Assembly: GCF_001654495.1 (NCBI RefSeq)
Contig: NZ_CP015849.1
Span: forward strand, 4,997,501 to 5,061,500
Source: Streptomyces sp. SAT1
GTDB lineage: Bacteria > Actinomycetota > Actinomycetes > Streptomycetales > Streptomycetaceae
DNA: 64,000 nucleotides
Direction of reading: 5' to 3'
The notes under the pieces are model-generated. The model saw only the letters and a program-made list of their open reading frames with translations. It was not told the origin of the DNA and did no database searches. This document shows positions 51,918-64,000 of the stretch, piece after piece. The translations under genes were made by a program, and so were the position numbers. Each line of letters starts with the position of its first letter. The stretch's first letter is position 1.

Positions 51918-52682
51918 ATGGCGATCGACTGGGACCGGCGCACCTGCGCGCGCAAGGGCCATGTGACCTACGCGCCGGACGACCCCCGGCTGCGCATCCG
52001 GCTGCACGCCGACACCCCGCTCGGCGAGGTCTGGCGCTGCCTGCGCTGCGGCGACTTCGTCCTCGGCGAGCCGCACGGCTCGGGCCCGGCCGCAGACGCC
52101 CCGCTGGTGCCGCGCGGCAAGGTGCTGCGGGACCTGTTCATCCTGCGCTTCCTGGCCCTGGAACGGGTCGTGCGCGGCGTCTTCATCGTCCTCGTCGCGG
52201 TCGCCGTCTGGAAATTCAGCAACAGCCAGGACGCGGTACGCCGCCTCTTCAACGAGTACCTGGACGTCTTCCGTCCCGTCTTCAGGCACTTCCACTACGA
52301 CCTCGACCATTCACCGGTCGTCGGCACCATCCAGAAGACCTTCGGCTACAAGCACTCCACCCTGCTTCTGGTCGCCGGACTCCTGCTCGCCTACGCCCTG
52401 ATCGAGATCATCGAGGCGGTCGGCCTCTGGTACGCCAAACGCTGGGCCGAATACCTCACGGTGGTCGCCACCGCCGCCTTCCTCCCGCTGGAGATCTACG
52501 AACTCACCGAGCACATCAGCGCCGTGAAGATCACCACCCTCACCCTCAACATCCTCGCCGTCCTCTACATCGCCCTCACCAAACGCCTCTTCGGCCTCCG
52601 CGGCGGCCGCAGAGCCTTCGACGAGGAACGCCACAGCGCGTCCCTGCTGGAAGTGGAGCACTCGGCGGGGGTGCTGGTCTGA
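51918..52682 (+). CDS. DUF2127 membrane protein with a zinc-ribbon-like N-terminus
   Basis: 254 residues. The N-terminus has CLRCGDFVLG, a Cys-X2-Cys knuckle, plus another Cys in RRTCARKGH. Then TM segments: FIVLVAVAVW (near 93), STLLLVAGLLLAYALIEIIEAVGLWYAKRWAEYL, TVVATAAFLPLEIYELTEHI and TTLTLNILAVLYIALTKRLF. DUF2127 with an extra soluble head. Start ATG 51918, GGGCAACGGGGG before it. Role unknown. Confidence 0.8.
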   Translation: MAIDWDRRTCARKGHVTYAPDDPRLRIRLHADTPLGEVWRCLRCGDFVLGEPHGSGPAADAPLVPRGKVLRDLFILRFLALERVVRGVFIVLVAVAVWKFSNSQDAVRRLFNEYLDVFRPVFRHFHYDLDHSPVVGTIQKTFGYKHSTLLLVAGLLLAYALIEIIEAVGLWYAKRWAEYLTVVATAAFLPLEIYELTEHISAVKITTLTLNILAVLYIALTKRLFGLRGGRRAFDEERHSASLLEVEHSAGVLV

Positions 52683-52785
52683 GCCAGGCCGAGGACAGGG
52701 GAGCGCGCATCCGTGCCAGTGGCCACCGTCCGAGGCGTCGCTCCACCGCCGTGGGACCAGCCGTCCACCGGGCGGGCTCTCTTGC

Positions 52786-52803
52786 CTTGACGCAGACGTC
52801 AAG
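52786..52803. promoter_or_regulatory. Inverted repeat CTTGACG-N4-CGTCAAG before the MerR gene
   Basis: The arms (52786-52792, 52797-52803) are exact complements and include a near-consensus -35 (TTGACG). MerR proteins bind between -35 and -10, and the ATG is only 17 bases after the repeat, so a promoter/autoregulation site is likely. Confidence 0.65.
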
Positions 52804-52819
52804 CCGTACCGTCGGGGAC

Positions 52820-53248
52820 ATGCGAATCGGTGAGCTGGCCGAGCGGGCCGGGACCACGGCGCGGGCGTTGCGGTACTACGAGTCGCGGGGGCTGCTGCCC
52901 GCGCGGCGGGATGCGCAGGGGTACCGGACGTACGACGAGCGGGATCTGGAGCTGCTGCGGCAGATCAGGACGTTGCGGGACTTCGGGTTCGAGCTGGAGG
53001 AGACGCGGCCGTTCGTGGAGTGTCTGCGGGCCGGGCATCCGGAGGGGGACGCGTGTCCGGCGTCGCTGGTGGTGTACCGGCGCAAGCTGGCCGAGCTGGA
53101 CGCGCTGATCGGTGAGCTGACGGCGGTGCGGGCGCAGGTCGGGGCGCAGTTGGCGCGGGCCGAGCGGGCGCGGGACGGGCTGGCCGCCGATGCGCTGGTT
53201 CCGGGGGGTCCGGAGCCGTTGTGCGAGCTGGGAGGGCACGAGCGGTGA
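52820..53248 (+). CDS. MerR family regulator
   Basis: 142 residues. MRIGELAERAGTTARALRYYESRGLLPARRD is the classic MerR HTH, followed by the wing GYRTYDERDLELLRQIRTLRDFGF and the dimerisation helix to about residue 120. Cysteines are Cys68 (VECLR), Cys79 (DACPAS) and Cys135 (LCELG): a possible thiol or metal sensor. Its GTGA junction overlaps the thioredoxin start by 4 bases, so MerR and thioredoxin form a regulated pair. Confidence 0.92.
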   Translation: MRIGELAERAGTTARALRYYESRGLLPARRDAQGYRTYDERDLELLRQIRTLRDFGFELEETRPFVECLRAGHPEGDACPASLVVYRRKLAELDALIGELTAVRAQVGAQLARAERARDGLAADALVPGGPEPLCELGGHER

Positions 53249-53580
53249 TCAAGCAGGTGGCGGGCGTGGAGGAAGTGACCGACGCGGACTTCGGGGAGCG
53301 GGTGCTGGGGGCGGATCTGCCGGTGCTGGTGCAGTTCACGGCCGAGTGGTGCGGGCCGTGCCGGCAGCTGGCGCCGGTGCTGGGGGCCGTCGCCTTCGAG
53401 GAGGGCGACCGGCTGAAGATCGTCCAGCTGGACGTGGACCGCAATCCGGAGACGACGATCCGGTACGGAGTGCTGGGCACGCCGACGCTCATGGTCTTCC
53501 GGGACGGGGAGCCGGTGCGCTCGATGGTGGGCGCGCGGCCCAAGCGGCGGCTGCTGGAGGAGCTGGCCGACGTGCTCTGA
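53245..53580 (+). CDS. trxA: Thioredoxin
   Basis: 111 residues, classical thioredoxin: FTAEWCGPCRQLAPVL (Cys36, Cys39) and VLGTPTLMVFRDGEPV with cis-Pro. Start GTG 53245 overlaps the MerR stop; GGGAGGG at 53230-53236. Cytosolic. Probably induced through MerR on thiol stress. Not the CQPC thioredoxin-TPR protein at 33238. Confidence 0.94.
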   Translation: MIKQVAGVEEVTDADFGERVLGADLPVLVQFTAEWCGPCRQLAPVLGAVAFEEGDRLKIVQLDVDRNPETTIRYGVLGTPTLMVFRDGEPVRSMVGARPKRRLLEELADVL

Positions 53581-53602
53581 CGGGAGGGCGAGGGCAACAG
53601 AA

Positions 53603-53632
53603 AATCCCCTGGGCAATTGCGCCCGGGGGATT
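53603..53632. terminator. 12-bp hairpin downstream of trxA
   Basis: AATCCCCTGGGC (53603-53614), loop AATTGC, then GCCCGGGGGATT (53621-53632) with one wobble pair. Placed 22 bases after the trxA stop and before the HelD-type gene. Likely terminator; also the only candidate dyad upstream of the motor gene. Confidence 0.7.
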
Positions 53633-53722
53633 GCTTTGCGTATATTCGGTGGTTCGCGACTTCACGAGGAATGTGTTCGCGGAGAAGTGCAGTGACCACA
53701 GTATATGCGGGCGGGAGCTGAA

Positions 53723-55975
53723 TTGTCAAACACCGGCTTTTCTGACGAGGAATTGCGTCGGGAACAGGAATTCATCGACGGGCTGTACCGGCTCGTCGAC
53801 GCGCTGCGCGGTGACACCGAGGCCGGCGTCGCGGACGCCCTCGCCCAGGGCGACACGCCCCTCCAGGCCCGGCTGGAGCGGGACATCCTGGTCGCCGAGC
53901 GCTCCGGGCTGCTCGCCGCGCTGAACGCCGTGGACGGCTCGCTCTGCTTCGGCCGGATCGACCTGAACGACGGCGCCACCCACCACATCGGCCGGATCGG
54001 GGTGCGCGCGGACGACGCCGAGCGCACCCCGGTCCTGATCGACTGGCGGGCGGACGTGGCCCGGCCCTTCTACCTGGCCACCGGCCACACCCCGATGGGT
54101 CTGCGCCGCCGCAGGCACCTGACCACCGAGGGCCGCCGGGTCACCGCCCTGCACGACGAGATCCTCGACCTGGGCGACGCCACCCGCACCGGGCACGAGG
54201 ACCCGACCGGCGACGCGGTGCTGCTCGCCGCGCTCGACTCCGCGCGCACCGGACGGATGGGCGACATCGTGCGCACCATCCAGGCCGACCAGGACCGCAT
54301 CATCCGCGCCCCGCACCGCGGTGTGCTGGTCGTCGAGGGCGGCCCCGGCACCGGCAAGACCGCCGTCGCGCTGCACCGGGCCGCCTATCTGCTCTACGAG
54401 CACCGCGAACTGCTCGCCCGGCGGGCCGTGCTGATCGTGGGCCCCAACCCGGCGTTCCTCGGCTACATCGGCGAGGTGCTGCCCTCGCTCGGCGAGACCG
54501 GTGTGCTGCTGGCGACCGTGGGCGAGCTGTTCCCCGGGGTGAAGGCGACGGCGACCGACACGCCCGAGGCGGCGGCCGTCAAGGGCCGCGCCGACATGGC
54601 CGGTGTGCTCGCGGCCGTCGTACGCGACCGGCAGGCGCTGCCCGACCCGGTGCTCGCCATCGAGCACGACCGCGAGGTCCTGATGCTCGACGACGGCCTG
54701 GTGCGGGTGGCCCGCGAGCGCACCCGCGCCGCGAAGCTGCCGCACAACGTGGCGCGCGAGCACTTCGAGGGCCACATCCTCAACACGCTCACCGACATGG
54801 TCGCCGAGCGCATCGGCACCGACCCCTACGACGGCTCGAATCTGCTCGACGCCAGCGACATCACCCAGATCCGCGACGAACTCGCCGAGAACCCGGAGGT
54901 CTGGTCGGCCATCGACCTGCTGTGGCCCCGGCTCACCCCGCGCCGCCTGGTCGCGGACTTCCTCGCCGCGCCGGAGGGCTACGTCTGCGACGAGGACGCC
55001 GCCGCGATCCGCCGTCCGGTCACCCGGGCGTGGACCGTCGCGGACGTACCGCTGCTCGACGAGGCCGCCGAACTGCTCGGCGAGGACGACCGGGTGGCCC
55101 GCGCCCGCGCCGAACGCGAACGCGAGAACCAGGTGGCGTACGCGCAGGGCGTGCTGGACGTCTCCTACGCCTCGCGGACCTACGAGTTCGACGACAAGGA
55201 CGAGGAGGACTCCGAGGTCCTGTCCGCGCACGACATCATCGACGCCGAGCGGTTCGCCGAGCGGCAGGAGGAGGACGACCACCGCAGCGCCGCCGAGCGC
55301 GCGGCGGCCGACCGCACCTGGGCGTTCGGGCACATCATCGTCGACGAGGCGCAGGAGCTGTCCCCGATGGCCTGGCGGCTGCTGATGCGGCGCAGCCCGA
55401 CCCGCTCGATGACCCTCGTCGGCGACCCCGCGCAGACCGCGGAGGCGGCCGGTGTCGGCTCCTGGGCGGACATCCTGCGGCCGTATGTCGAGGACCGCTG
55501 GGAGCACACCCGGCTGGGCGTCAACTACCGTACGCCCGCCGAGATCATGGACCTGGCGGCGGCCGTGGTACGCGCCGAGAACCCGGAGTTCACCCCGCCC
55601 AGCTCGGTGCGCTCCACCGGCGTACGCCCCTGGGTGCGCGCCACCGGCGACCTGCCCGGCGCGGTGGCGAAGGCCGTCGCCGAACTCACCCCGGACGAGG
55701 GCCGGCTCGCCGTGATCGCCCCGCGCGACCTGCACCGCCGCCTGGCCGCCCGGCTGGACGGCGTCACCGCGGGCGCGGAGCCCGACCTGACCCGCACGGT
55801 CGTCCTCCTCGACCCGCGCCAGGCCAAGGGCCTGGAGTTCGACTCCGTCCTGGTCGTCGAGCCCGGCCGCTACGGCACCAGCGACCTGTACGTGGCCCTG
55901 ACCCGCGCGACCCAGCGGCTGGGGGTGCTGCACACCGGCGCGCTGCCGCGGGCGCTGGCGGACGCCGCCGGATGA
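53723..55975 (+). CDS. helD: HelD/HelR-type RNA polymerase recycling and rifamycin-protection motor ATPase
   Basis: UvrD-like SF1 ATPase that frees stalled RNA polymerase; the class II form HelR confers rifamycin tolerance in streptomycetes. Start TTG 53723 is chosen for CGGGAG at 53712-53717; ATG 53705 lacks an RBS. 750 residues: Walker A EGGPGTGKTAVA (205-216), Walker B HIIVDEAQ (537-544) and C-terminal SF1 motifs. An acidic insert near 489-520 (DDKDEEDSEVLS, FAERQEEDDH) matches the position of the primary-channel loop that reaches the catalytic site. Confidence 0.9.
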   Translation: MSNTGFSDEELRREQEFIDGLYRLVDALRGDTEAGVADALAQGDTPLQARLERDILVAERSGLLAALNAVDGSLCFGRIDLNDGATHHIGRIGVRADDAERTPVLIDWRADVARPFYLATGHTPMGLRRRRHLTTEGRRVTALHDEILDLGDATRTGHEDPTGDAVLLAALDSARTGRMGDIVRTIQADQDRIIRAPHRGVLVVEGGPGTGKTAVALHRAAYLLYEHRELLARRAVLIVGPNPAFLGYIGEVLPSLGETGVLLATVGELFPGVKATATDTPEAAAVKGRADMAGVLAAVVRDRQALPDPVLAIEHDREVLMLDDGLVRVARERTRAAKLPHNVAREHFEGHILNTLTDMVAERIGTDPYDGSNLLDASDITQIRDELAENPEVWSAIDLLWPRLTPRRLVADFLAAPEGYVCDEDAAAIRRPVTRAWTVADVPLLDEAAELLGEDDRVARARAERERENQVAYAQGVLDVSYASRTYEFDDKDEEDSEVLSAHDIIDAERFAERQEEDDHRSAAERAAADRTWAFGHIIVDEAQELSPMAWRLLMRRSPTRSMTLVGDPAQTAEAAGVGSWADILRPYVEDRWEHTRLGVNYRTPAEIMDLAAAVVRAENPEFTPPSSVRSTGVRPWVRATGDLPGAVAKAVAELTPDEGRLAVIAPRDLHRRLAARLDGVTAGAEPDLTRTVVLLDPRQAKGLEFDSVLVVEPGRYGTSDLYVALTRATQRLGVLHTGALPRALADAAG

Positions 55976-55979
55976 GCGC

Positions 55980-58232
<2,253 letters not shown>

Positions 58233-58291
58233 GTGCGGGGCCTCCTCGAAGAGAGCGGCGGGGCCGGGCCGGGCGGGGCGCGGCGGGCGGG

Positions 58292-59704
58292 TCAGGCGGC
58301 GGAGCCGGGGTCCGAGGCCAGGCGGCGCACCGCCGCGAGCGGCACCGGCAGCCAGTCGGGGCGGTGCCGGGCCTCGTAGACGACCTCGTAGACCGCCTTG
58401 TCGGTCTCGCAGGCCCGCAGCAGCACCGGGTCCGTGCGCGGGTCGCGGCCGCCGCCCTCCGCGTACCCGGCGCAGTACGCGGCACGGCAGGCCGCCGCCC
58501 AGCGCGGGGCCGGCGGGCCGCCCGCCGAGTGCGCCGCGTAGTCGAAGGAGCGCAGCATCCCCGCGACGTCCCGGACCACGGGCTGGGCCATCCGCCGCTC
58601 GGCCAGCGGTCTGGCCGGCTCGCCCTCGAAGTCGATCAGCGACCACCGGCCGGCCGGGGAGCGCAGGCACTGCCCCAGGTGCAGGTCGCCGTGGATGCGC
58701 TGGGCGGTCCAGGTGTGGCCCTCGGCCGCCAGGTCGGCCAGCGCCTCGTAGGCGGTGTGCAGCCCCGGGGCGTGGGGCCGCAGCGCCGGGACCGCCTGGG
58801 CCGCCGCCTCCAGGCGTTCGGCCATGGCGTCGACCAGCGCGGTGAGCTGGAGCCGGGCCAGGCTGACCGTGGGCAGCGCGCGGGCCAGCGCCCCGTGCAC
58901 CTCGGCCGTGGCGCGGCCCAGCGCCCGCGCCTCGGCGGTGAAGTCCTCGCCCTTGGCCAGCTCGCGCAGCGCCAGCTCCCAGCCGTCCGTTGCGCCCCGC
59001 ACGAAGGGCTGGAGCACCCCGAGGACGTACGAGTCCTCCCCGACGTCGGCGGTCATCCACGCGGTGGGCGCCGGGACGCGCGGGCAGCCCTCGCGGGCCA
59101 GCGCGAGCGGCAGTTCCAGATCGGGGTTCACCCCGGGCAGCACCCGGCGGAACAGCTTCAGGATGAAGGCGTCCCCGTAGACCACCGACGAGTTGGACTG
59201 CTCGGCGGTGACCACGCGCGGGACCAGGTCGGCGCGTATCTCCGCGCGCCGCTCACAGCGCAGCCCGCCGATGCGGGCCCGGGTGCGCAGGGCCTCCAGG
59301 ATCACCTCGGCGGGCCGGGGGTCGTACAGCGCCTCGTACACGGTGCGCCCGGCGAGCGGGCCGTCGTGGACATGGCCGATGAGCGCGGGCGCCAGTCTGG
59401 GGGGCAGCGCCTCGCGCACACCTATGAGCAGCTGGTAGCAGTCGCCGGGGTGCGGGACGCCGCCGGGGGCGGGGGAGGGCGGCTGGTGGGCGCGGACCAG
59501 CAGGTGGTAGAGGCCGAGCCTGCCGTCGAGCGGGAGCAGCTCGGTGGCCGTGACCAGGGAGAATCCGGTGACCGGGCGGCCCTTGCCCGCGAACCAGCGC
59601 TGCCGGGGCAGCCACTCGCGCAGCAGCGGGTCCAGGGACGCGAGGAGGCCGGCGCTGCCGGCGGTGACAGAGCGTGTGACGGCTTGCGACATGGCTTCCG
59701 ACAT
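58292..59704 (-). CDS. mak: Maltokinase (Mak/Pep2)
   Basis: Phosphorylates maltose to alpha-maltose-1-phosphate, the GlgE substrate. 470 residues. APH-like kinase: RQRWFAGKGRPVTGFSL, GDAFILKLFRRVLPG (ATP-binding Lys), catalytic HGDLHLGQCL and Mg-binding SLIDFEGEPARPLAERR. Start ATG 59704 or 59692 (a GCCATGTCG duplication); the first is kept. Between treS and glgB. Confidence 0.93.
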   Translation of the reverse strand: MSEAMSQAVTRSVTAGSAGLLASLDPLLREWLPRQRWFAGKGRPVTGFSLVTATELLPLDGRLGLYHLLVRAHQPPSPAPGGVPHPGDCYQLLIGVREALPPRLAPALIGHVHDGPLAGRTVYEALYDPRPAEVILEALRTRARIGGLRCERRAEIRADLVPRVVTAEQSNSSVVYGDAFILKLFRRVLPGVNPDLELPLALAREGCPRVPAPTAWMTADVGEDSYVLGVLQPFVRGATDGWELALRELAKGEDFTAEARALGRATAEVHGALARALPTVSLARLQLTALVDAMAERLEAAAQAVPALRPHAPGLHTAYEALADLAAEGHTWTAQRIHGDLHLGQCLRSPAGRWSLIDFEGEPARPLAERRMAQPVVRDVAGMLRSFDYAAHSAGGPPAPRWAAACRAAYCAGYAEGGGRDPRTDPVLLRACETDKAVYEVVYEARHRPDWLPVPLAAVRRLASDPGSAA

Positions 59705-59781
59705 GGCGTCGCGTCCAATCGCTGGTCGAGTGTGACTCACGCGTGCCCGCGTGCGGGGCGGCGGAAACCGCCCCGCAGGCC

Positions 59782-61496
<1,715 letters not shown>

Positions 61497-61500
<4 letters not shown>

Positions 61501-63716
61501 GTTGTGGGTGACCCTCCGATCTGCGGGGTGGACGGTCGCAGGACGGTGAGCACGTGCGCGGGCCGATGCCCCGGCTCCAGTCGCACATAGTTGGCCCTGC
61601 CCCAGTGATAGGTCTCGCCGGTCAGCTCGTCGCGCACCGGCACCGACTCGTGCCATTCCAGGCCGAGTTGCGGCATGTCCAACGAGACCGTGGCCTCCTG
61701 GGTGTGGTGCGGATCGAGGTTGGCGACCACCAGAACCGTGTTCGATCCGCTCCGCTTGGAGTAGGCGATCACCTCGTCCTTGTCCACGTGGTGGAAGTGC
61801 AGGTCGCGCAGCTGGTGCAGGGCCGGACTGCGGCGCCGGATGTCGTTGAGGCGGGTGATGAGGGGGGTGATGGTGCGGCCCTCGCGTTCGGCGGTGTCCC
61901 AGTCGCGTGGTCTGAGCTGGTATTTCTCGGAGTGGAGGTATTCCTCGCCGCCCTGTGTGAGGGGGGTGTTCTCGCAGAGTTCGTAGCCGCTGTAGATGCC
62001 CCAGGAGGGGGAGAGGGTGGCGGCGAGGACGGCGCGGACCTCGAAGGCGGGGCGGCCGCCGTGCTGGAGGTAGGCGTGGAGGATGTCGGGGGTGTTGGGG
62101 AAGAGGTTGGGGCGCATGTAGGCGGCCGCCTCGCCCGACAGTTCCGTCAGGTAGTCGGTGAGTTCCTGTTTCGTGGTGCGCCAGGTGAAGTAGGTGTAGG
62201 ACTGCTGGAAGCCGATCTGGGCGAGGGTGTGCATCATCGCGGGGCGGGTGAATGCCTCGGCGAGGAAGATGACGTCGGGGTCGGTGGTGTTGATGTCGCC
62301 GAGGACGCGTTCCCAGAAGGCGACGGGTTTGGTGTGGGGGTTGTCGACGCGGAAGATGCGGACGCCGTGGTGCATCCAGTGGCGGACGATGCGGACGGTC
62401 TCGGTGACGAGGCCGTCCATGTCGGTGTCGAAGGCCAGGGGGTAGATGTCCTGGTATTTCTTGGGGGGGTTCTCGGCGTGGGCGATGGTGCCGTCGGGGC
62501 GGTGGTGGAACCACTGGGGGTGTTTGTGGACCCAGGGGTGGTCGGGGGAGCACTGGAGGGCGAGGTCGAGGGCGACTTCGAGGCCGAGTTCGCGGGCGCG
62601 GGCGGTGAAGTGGTCGAAGTCGTCGAGGGTGCCCAGGCGGGGGTGGACGGTGTCGTGGCCGCCTTCGGGTGAGCCGATGGCCCAGGGGACGCCGACGTCG
62701 TGGGGGCCGGCGGTGAGGGTGTTGTCGGGGCCTTTGCGGTGAGTGGTGCCGATGGGGTGGACGGGGGGGAGGTAGACGACGTCGAAGCCCATGGCGGCGA
62801 TGGCGGGCAGGCGGCGTTCGGCGGTGCGCAGGGTGCCGTGGGGCTGGTCGGGGGTGCCTTCGGAGCGGGGGAAGAACTCGTACCAGGCGCTGTAGAGGGC
62901 GCGTTCGCGTTCGACCTGGAGCGGGAGCGGCTGGGAGGCGGTGACCAGGTCGCGCAGGGGGTGGCGGGCCAGGACCGCGTCCACCTCCGGCGTCAACGCC
63001 GCCGACAGCCGGGACGCGGCCGGGCGCCGAGTGTCCCGCAGCGCCTCCTCGGCGGCCAGCACGGTGTCCCGCTCCGGGCCCTTCGGCACTCCGGCGGCGG
63101 CCCGCCCGTACAGCAGCGCGCCCTCGGTCAGCACCAGCTCGGTGTCGATCCCGGCCGGGATCTTGATGCGGGCGTGCCGCCGCCAGGTGGTGACGGGGTC
63201 GGCCCATGCCTCGACGTGGTAGGTCCAGCGGCCGGTCGCGGTCGGGGTGACCTCGGCGCCCCAGCGGTCGGTGCCCGGGGCCAGCTCGCGCATCGGCGTC
63301 CACGGCCCCGGCCGGCCCGCCGGATCGCACAGCACCACGTTCGCCGCGACCGCGTCGTGCCCCTCGCCGAACACGGTGGCGGTGACCTGGAAGGACTCCC
63401 CGGTCACCGCCTTGGCGGGCCTGCGGCCGTGCTGGACGACCGGCCGCACGTCGAGGACGGGGATCCGTCCGACGGCGGTGGGCGCGACTTCGGGCGCGGT
63501 CTCCGGTGCGTCCTTCGGCGCGGCCGGTGGCGGGGGCGCGGCCTCCTCCGGGACGGCCGGGACGGCCGGATCCTCCGAGGCCGCTTGAGCCGCCTGGGCC
63601 GTCCGGGCCGCCTGAGCTGTCTGTTCCTCGGGGGCGGGCGGGCCCGCCGCGCGGGGGCGCCGGGTGCCTTTCCTGCCGCCTGCCGGGGATGGTGCCGGGT
63701 GCTGCCTGCTGGGCAT
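61497..63716 (-). CDS. glgE: Maltosyltransferase GlgE (alpha-1,4-glucan:maltose-1-P)
   Basis: Elongates alpha-glucan by maltose units from maltose-1-phosphate. 739 residues, about 65 more than family members because of a Pro/Ala/Gln-rich N-terminal tail (residues 1-80). ATG 63716 has AGGAG 5 bases upstream. GH13_3: VRIFRVDNPHTKP (nucleophile Asp458) and VIFLAEAFTRP (acid/base Glu487). Residues ~262-620 use C-ending codons almost only, unlike the flanking segments, hinting at recombination. Confidence 0.96.
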
Positions 63717-64000
63717 GACCGCTCCTGTCCGCATCAACGAGGGTGTGGGCGGATGTGCGTGGGGGAGGTGGGTCCTGCGGGGTCCGTCTTCCGGGTGTAC
63801 CGGAAGAGTTTGGGCGTACCGCAGGAGCCTTCCCACCCCCTTCGGGTGAGCAATCCGGGACTTTGTTAACTACCCGCGCGTATGTCCACACACAAAGTTG
63901 GCCTCGTCTTGAGCCACCCGGCGGCGCCGAGCGCGGCGGCATCCGTACGGTCACCGGTACGGTGCTGTGTGACGGGGCGCACAGTGCCGTGCGTCCTGGC
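63717..64000. other. 284-bp region upstream of glgE (to window edge)
   Basis: No gene in this sequence. It contains a wide inverted repeat, ACTTTGT (63860-63866) and ACAAAGT (63892-63898), 25 bases apart and AT-rich in context, which could be a promoter or operator of glgE. A divergent gene may start beyond the edge. Confidence 0.4.

Noticed and set aside
53603..53632. Rifamycin-associated element upstream of helD
   Set aside because: The only dyad is a GC hairpin that reads as the trxA terminator; I cannot match it confidently to the RAE consensus.

Overview
The window is a contiguous piece of a linear-chromosome actinomycete, almost certainly Streptomyces. The sequence is very GC-rich, third codon positions are nearly all G or C, GTG starts are frequent, and the pair of coiled-coil cytoskeletal genes scy and filP is a Streptomyces hallmark. 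From memory, the gene order follows the S. coelicolor core region around SCO5380 to SCO5443. I see no tRNA, rRNA, CRISPR array, insertion sequence, prophage or integrase. This is conserved core chromosome carrying short palindromes, hairpins and minisatellite-like repeats, not an island.

Layout. 1-2.8 kb: truncated cobalamin adenosyltransferase, an ABC-2 exporter and a divergent TetR gene sharing a perfect inverted repeat. 2.9-10.4 kb: 3-hydroxyacyl-CoA dehydrogenase, a STAS protein, a large membrane P-loop protein with an Arg-type Walker A, nucS (non-canonical mismatch repair), a small Streptomyces family protein, a luciferase-like oxidoreductase and a small Zn-ribbon-like protein. 10.4-14.4 kb: two tandem paralogous ABC ATPase/permease pairs. 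14.5-19.7 kb: filP and scy (polar growth). 19.9-22.8 kb: methylmalonyl-CoA epimerase, thiolase and meaB. 23.4-30.4 kb: two MarR genes, three tandem AIM24 paralogues, two DUF3817 membrane proteins, a YqgV-like protein and an ArsR/MFS divergent pair. 30.5-34.2 kb: icmA behind a 24-bp perfect palindrome, a TetR gene and a thioredoxin-TPR protein. 34.2-37.7 kb: a long palindrome-rich leader and a three-gene envelope locus (DUF6230, DUF6114 and a secreted protein with an LEA-like segment).

37.8-44.1 kb is central carbon: pyk, ackA and pta on the minus strand, with pfkA divergent. 44.1-49.1 kb: an XRE regulator, and a CitA/CitB-like two-component pair divergent from a dicarboxylate symporter. 49.3-51.8 kb: a TetR/MFS pair with three stacked operators. 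51.9-53.6 kb: a DUF2127 protein, and a MerR-thioredoxin pair with an operator-like repeat. 53.7-56 kb: a HelD/HelR-type RNA polymerase motor. 56-63.7 kb: the alpha-glucan cluster glgE-treS-mak-glgB, which converts trehalose through maltose and maltose-1-phosphate into branched glucan.

How it works together: several genes serve C3/C4 acyl-CoA flux (icmA, epimerase, meaB, thiolase, 3-hydroxyacyl-CoA dehydrogenase, cobalamin adenosyltransferase), glycolysis and acetate overflow (pfkA, pyk, pta, ackA) and carbon storage (GlgE pathway). The least explained element is the DUF6230/DUF6114/LEA-like locus with its 673-bp structured leader; the clearest regulatory signals are the exact palindromes at 2063, 30493 and 49980.
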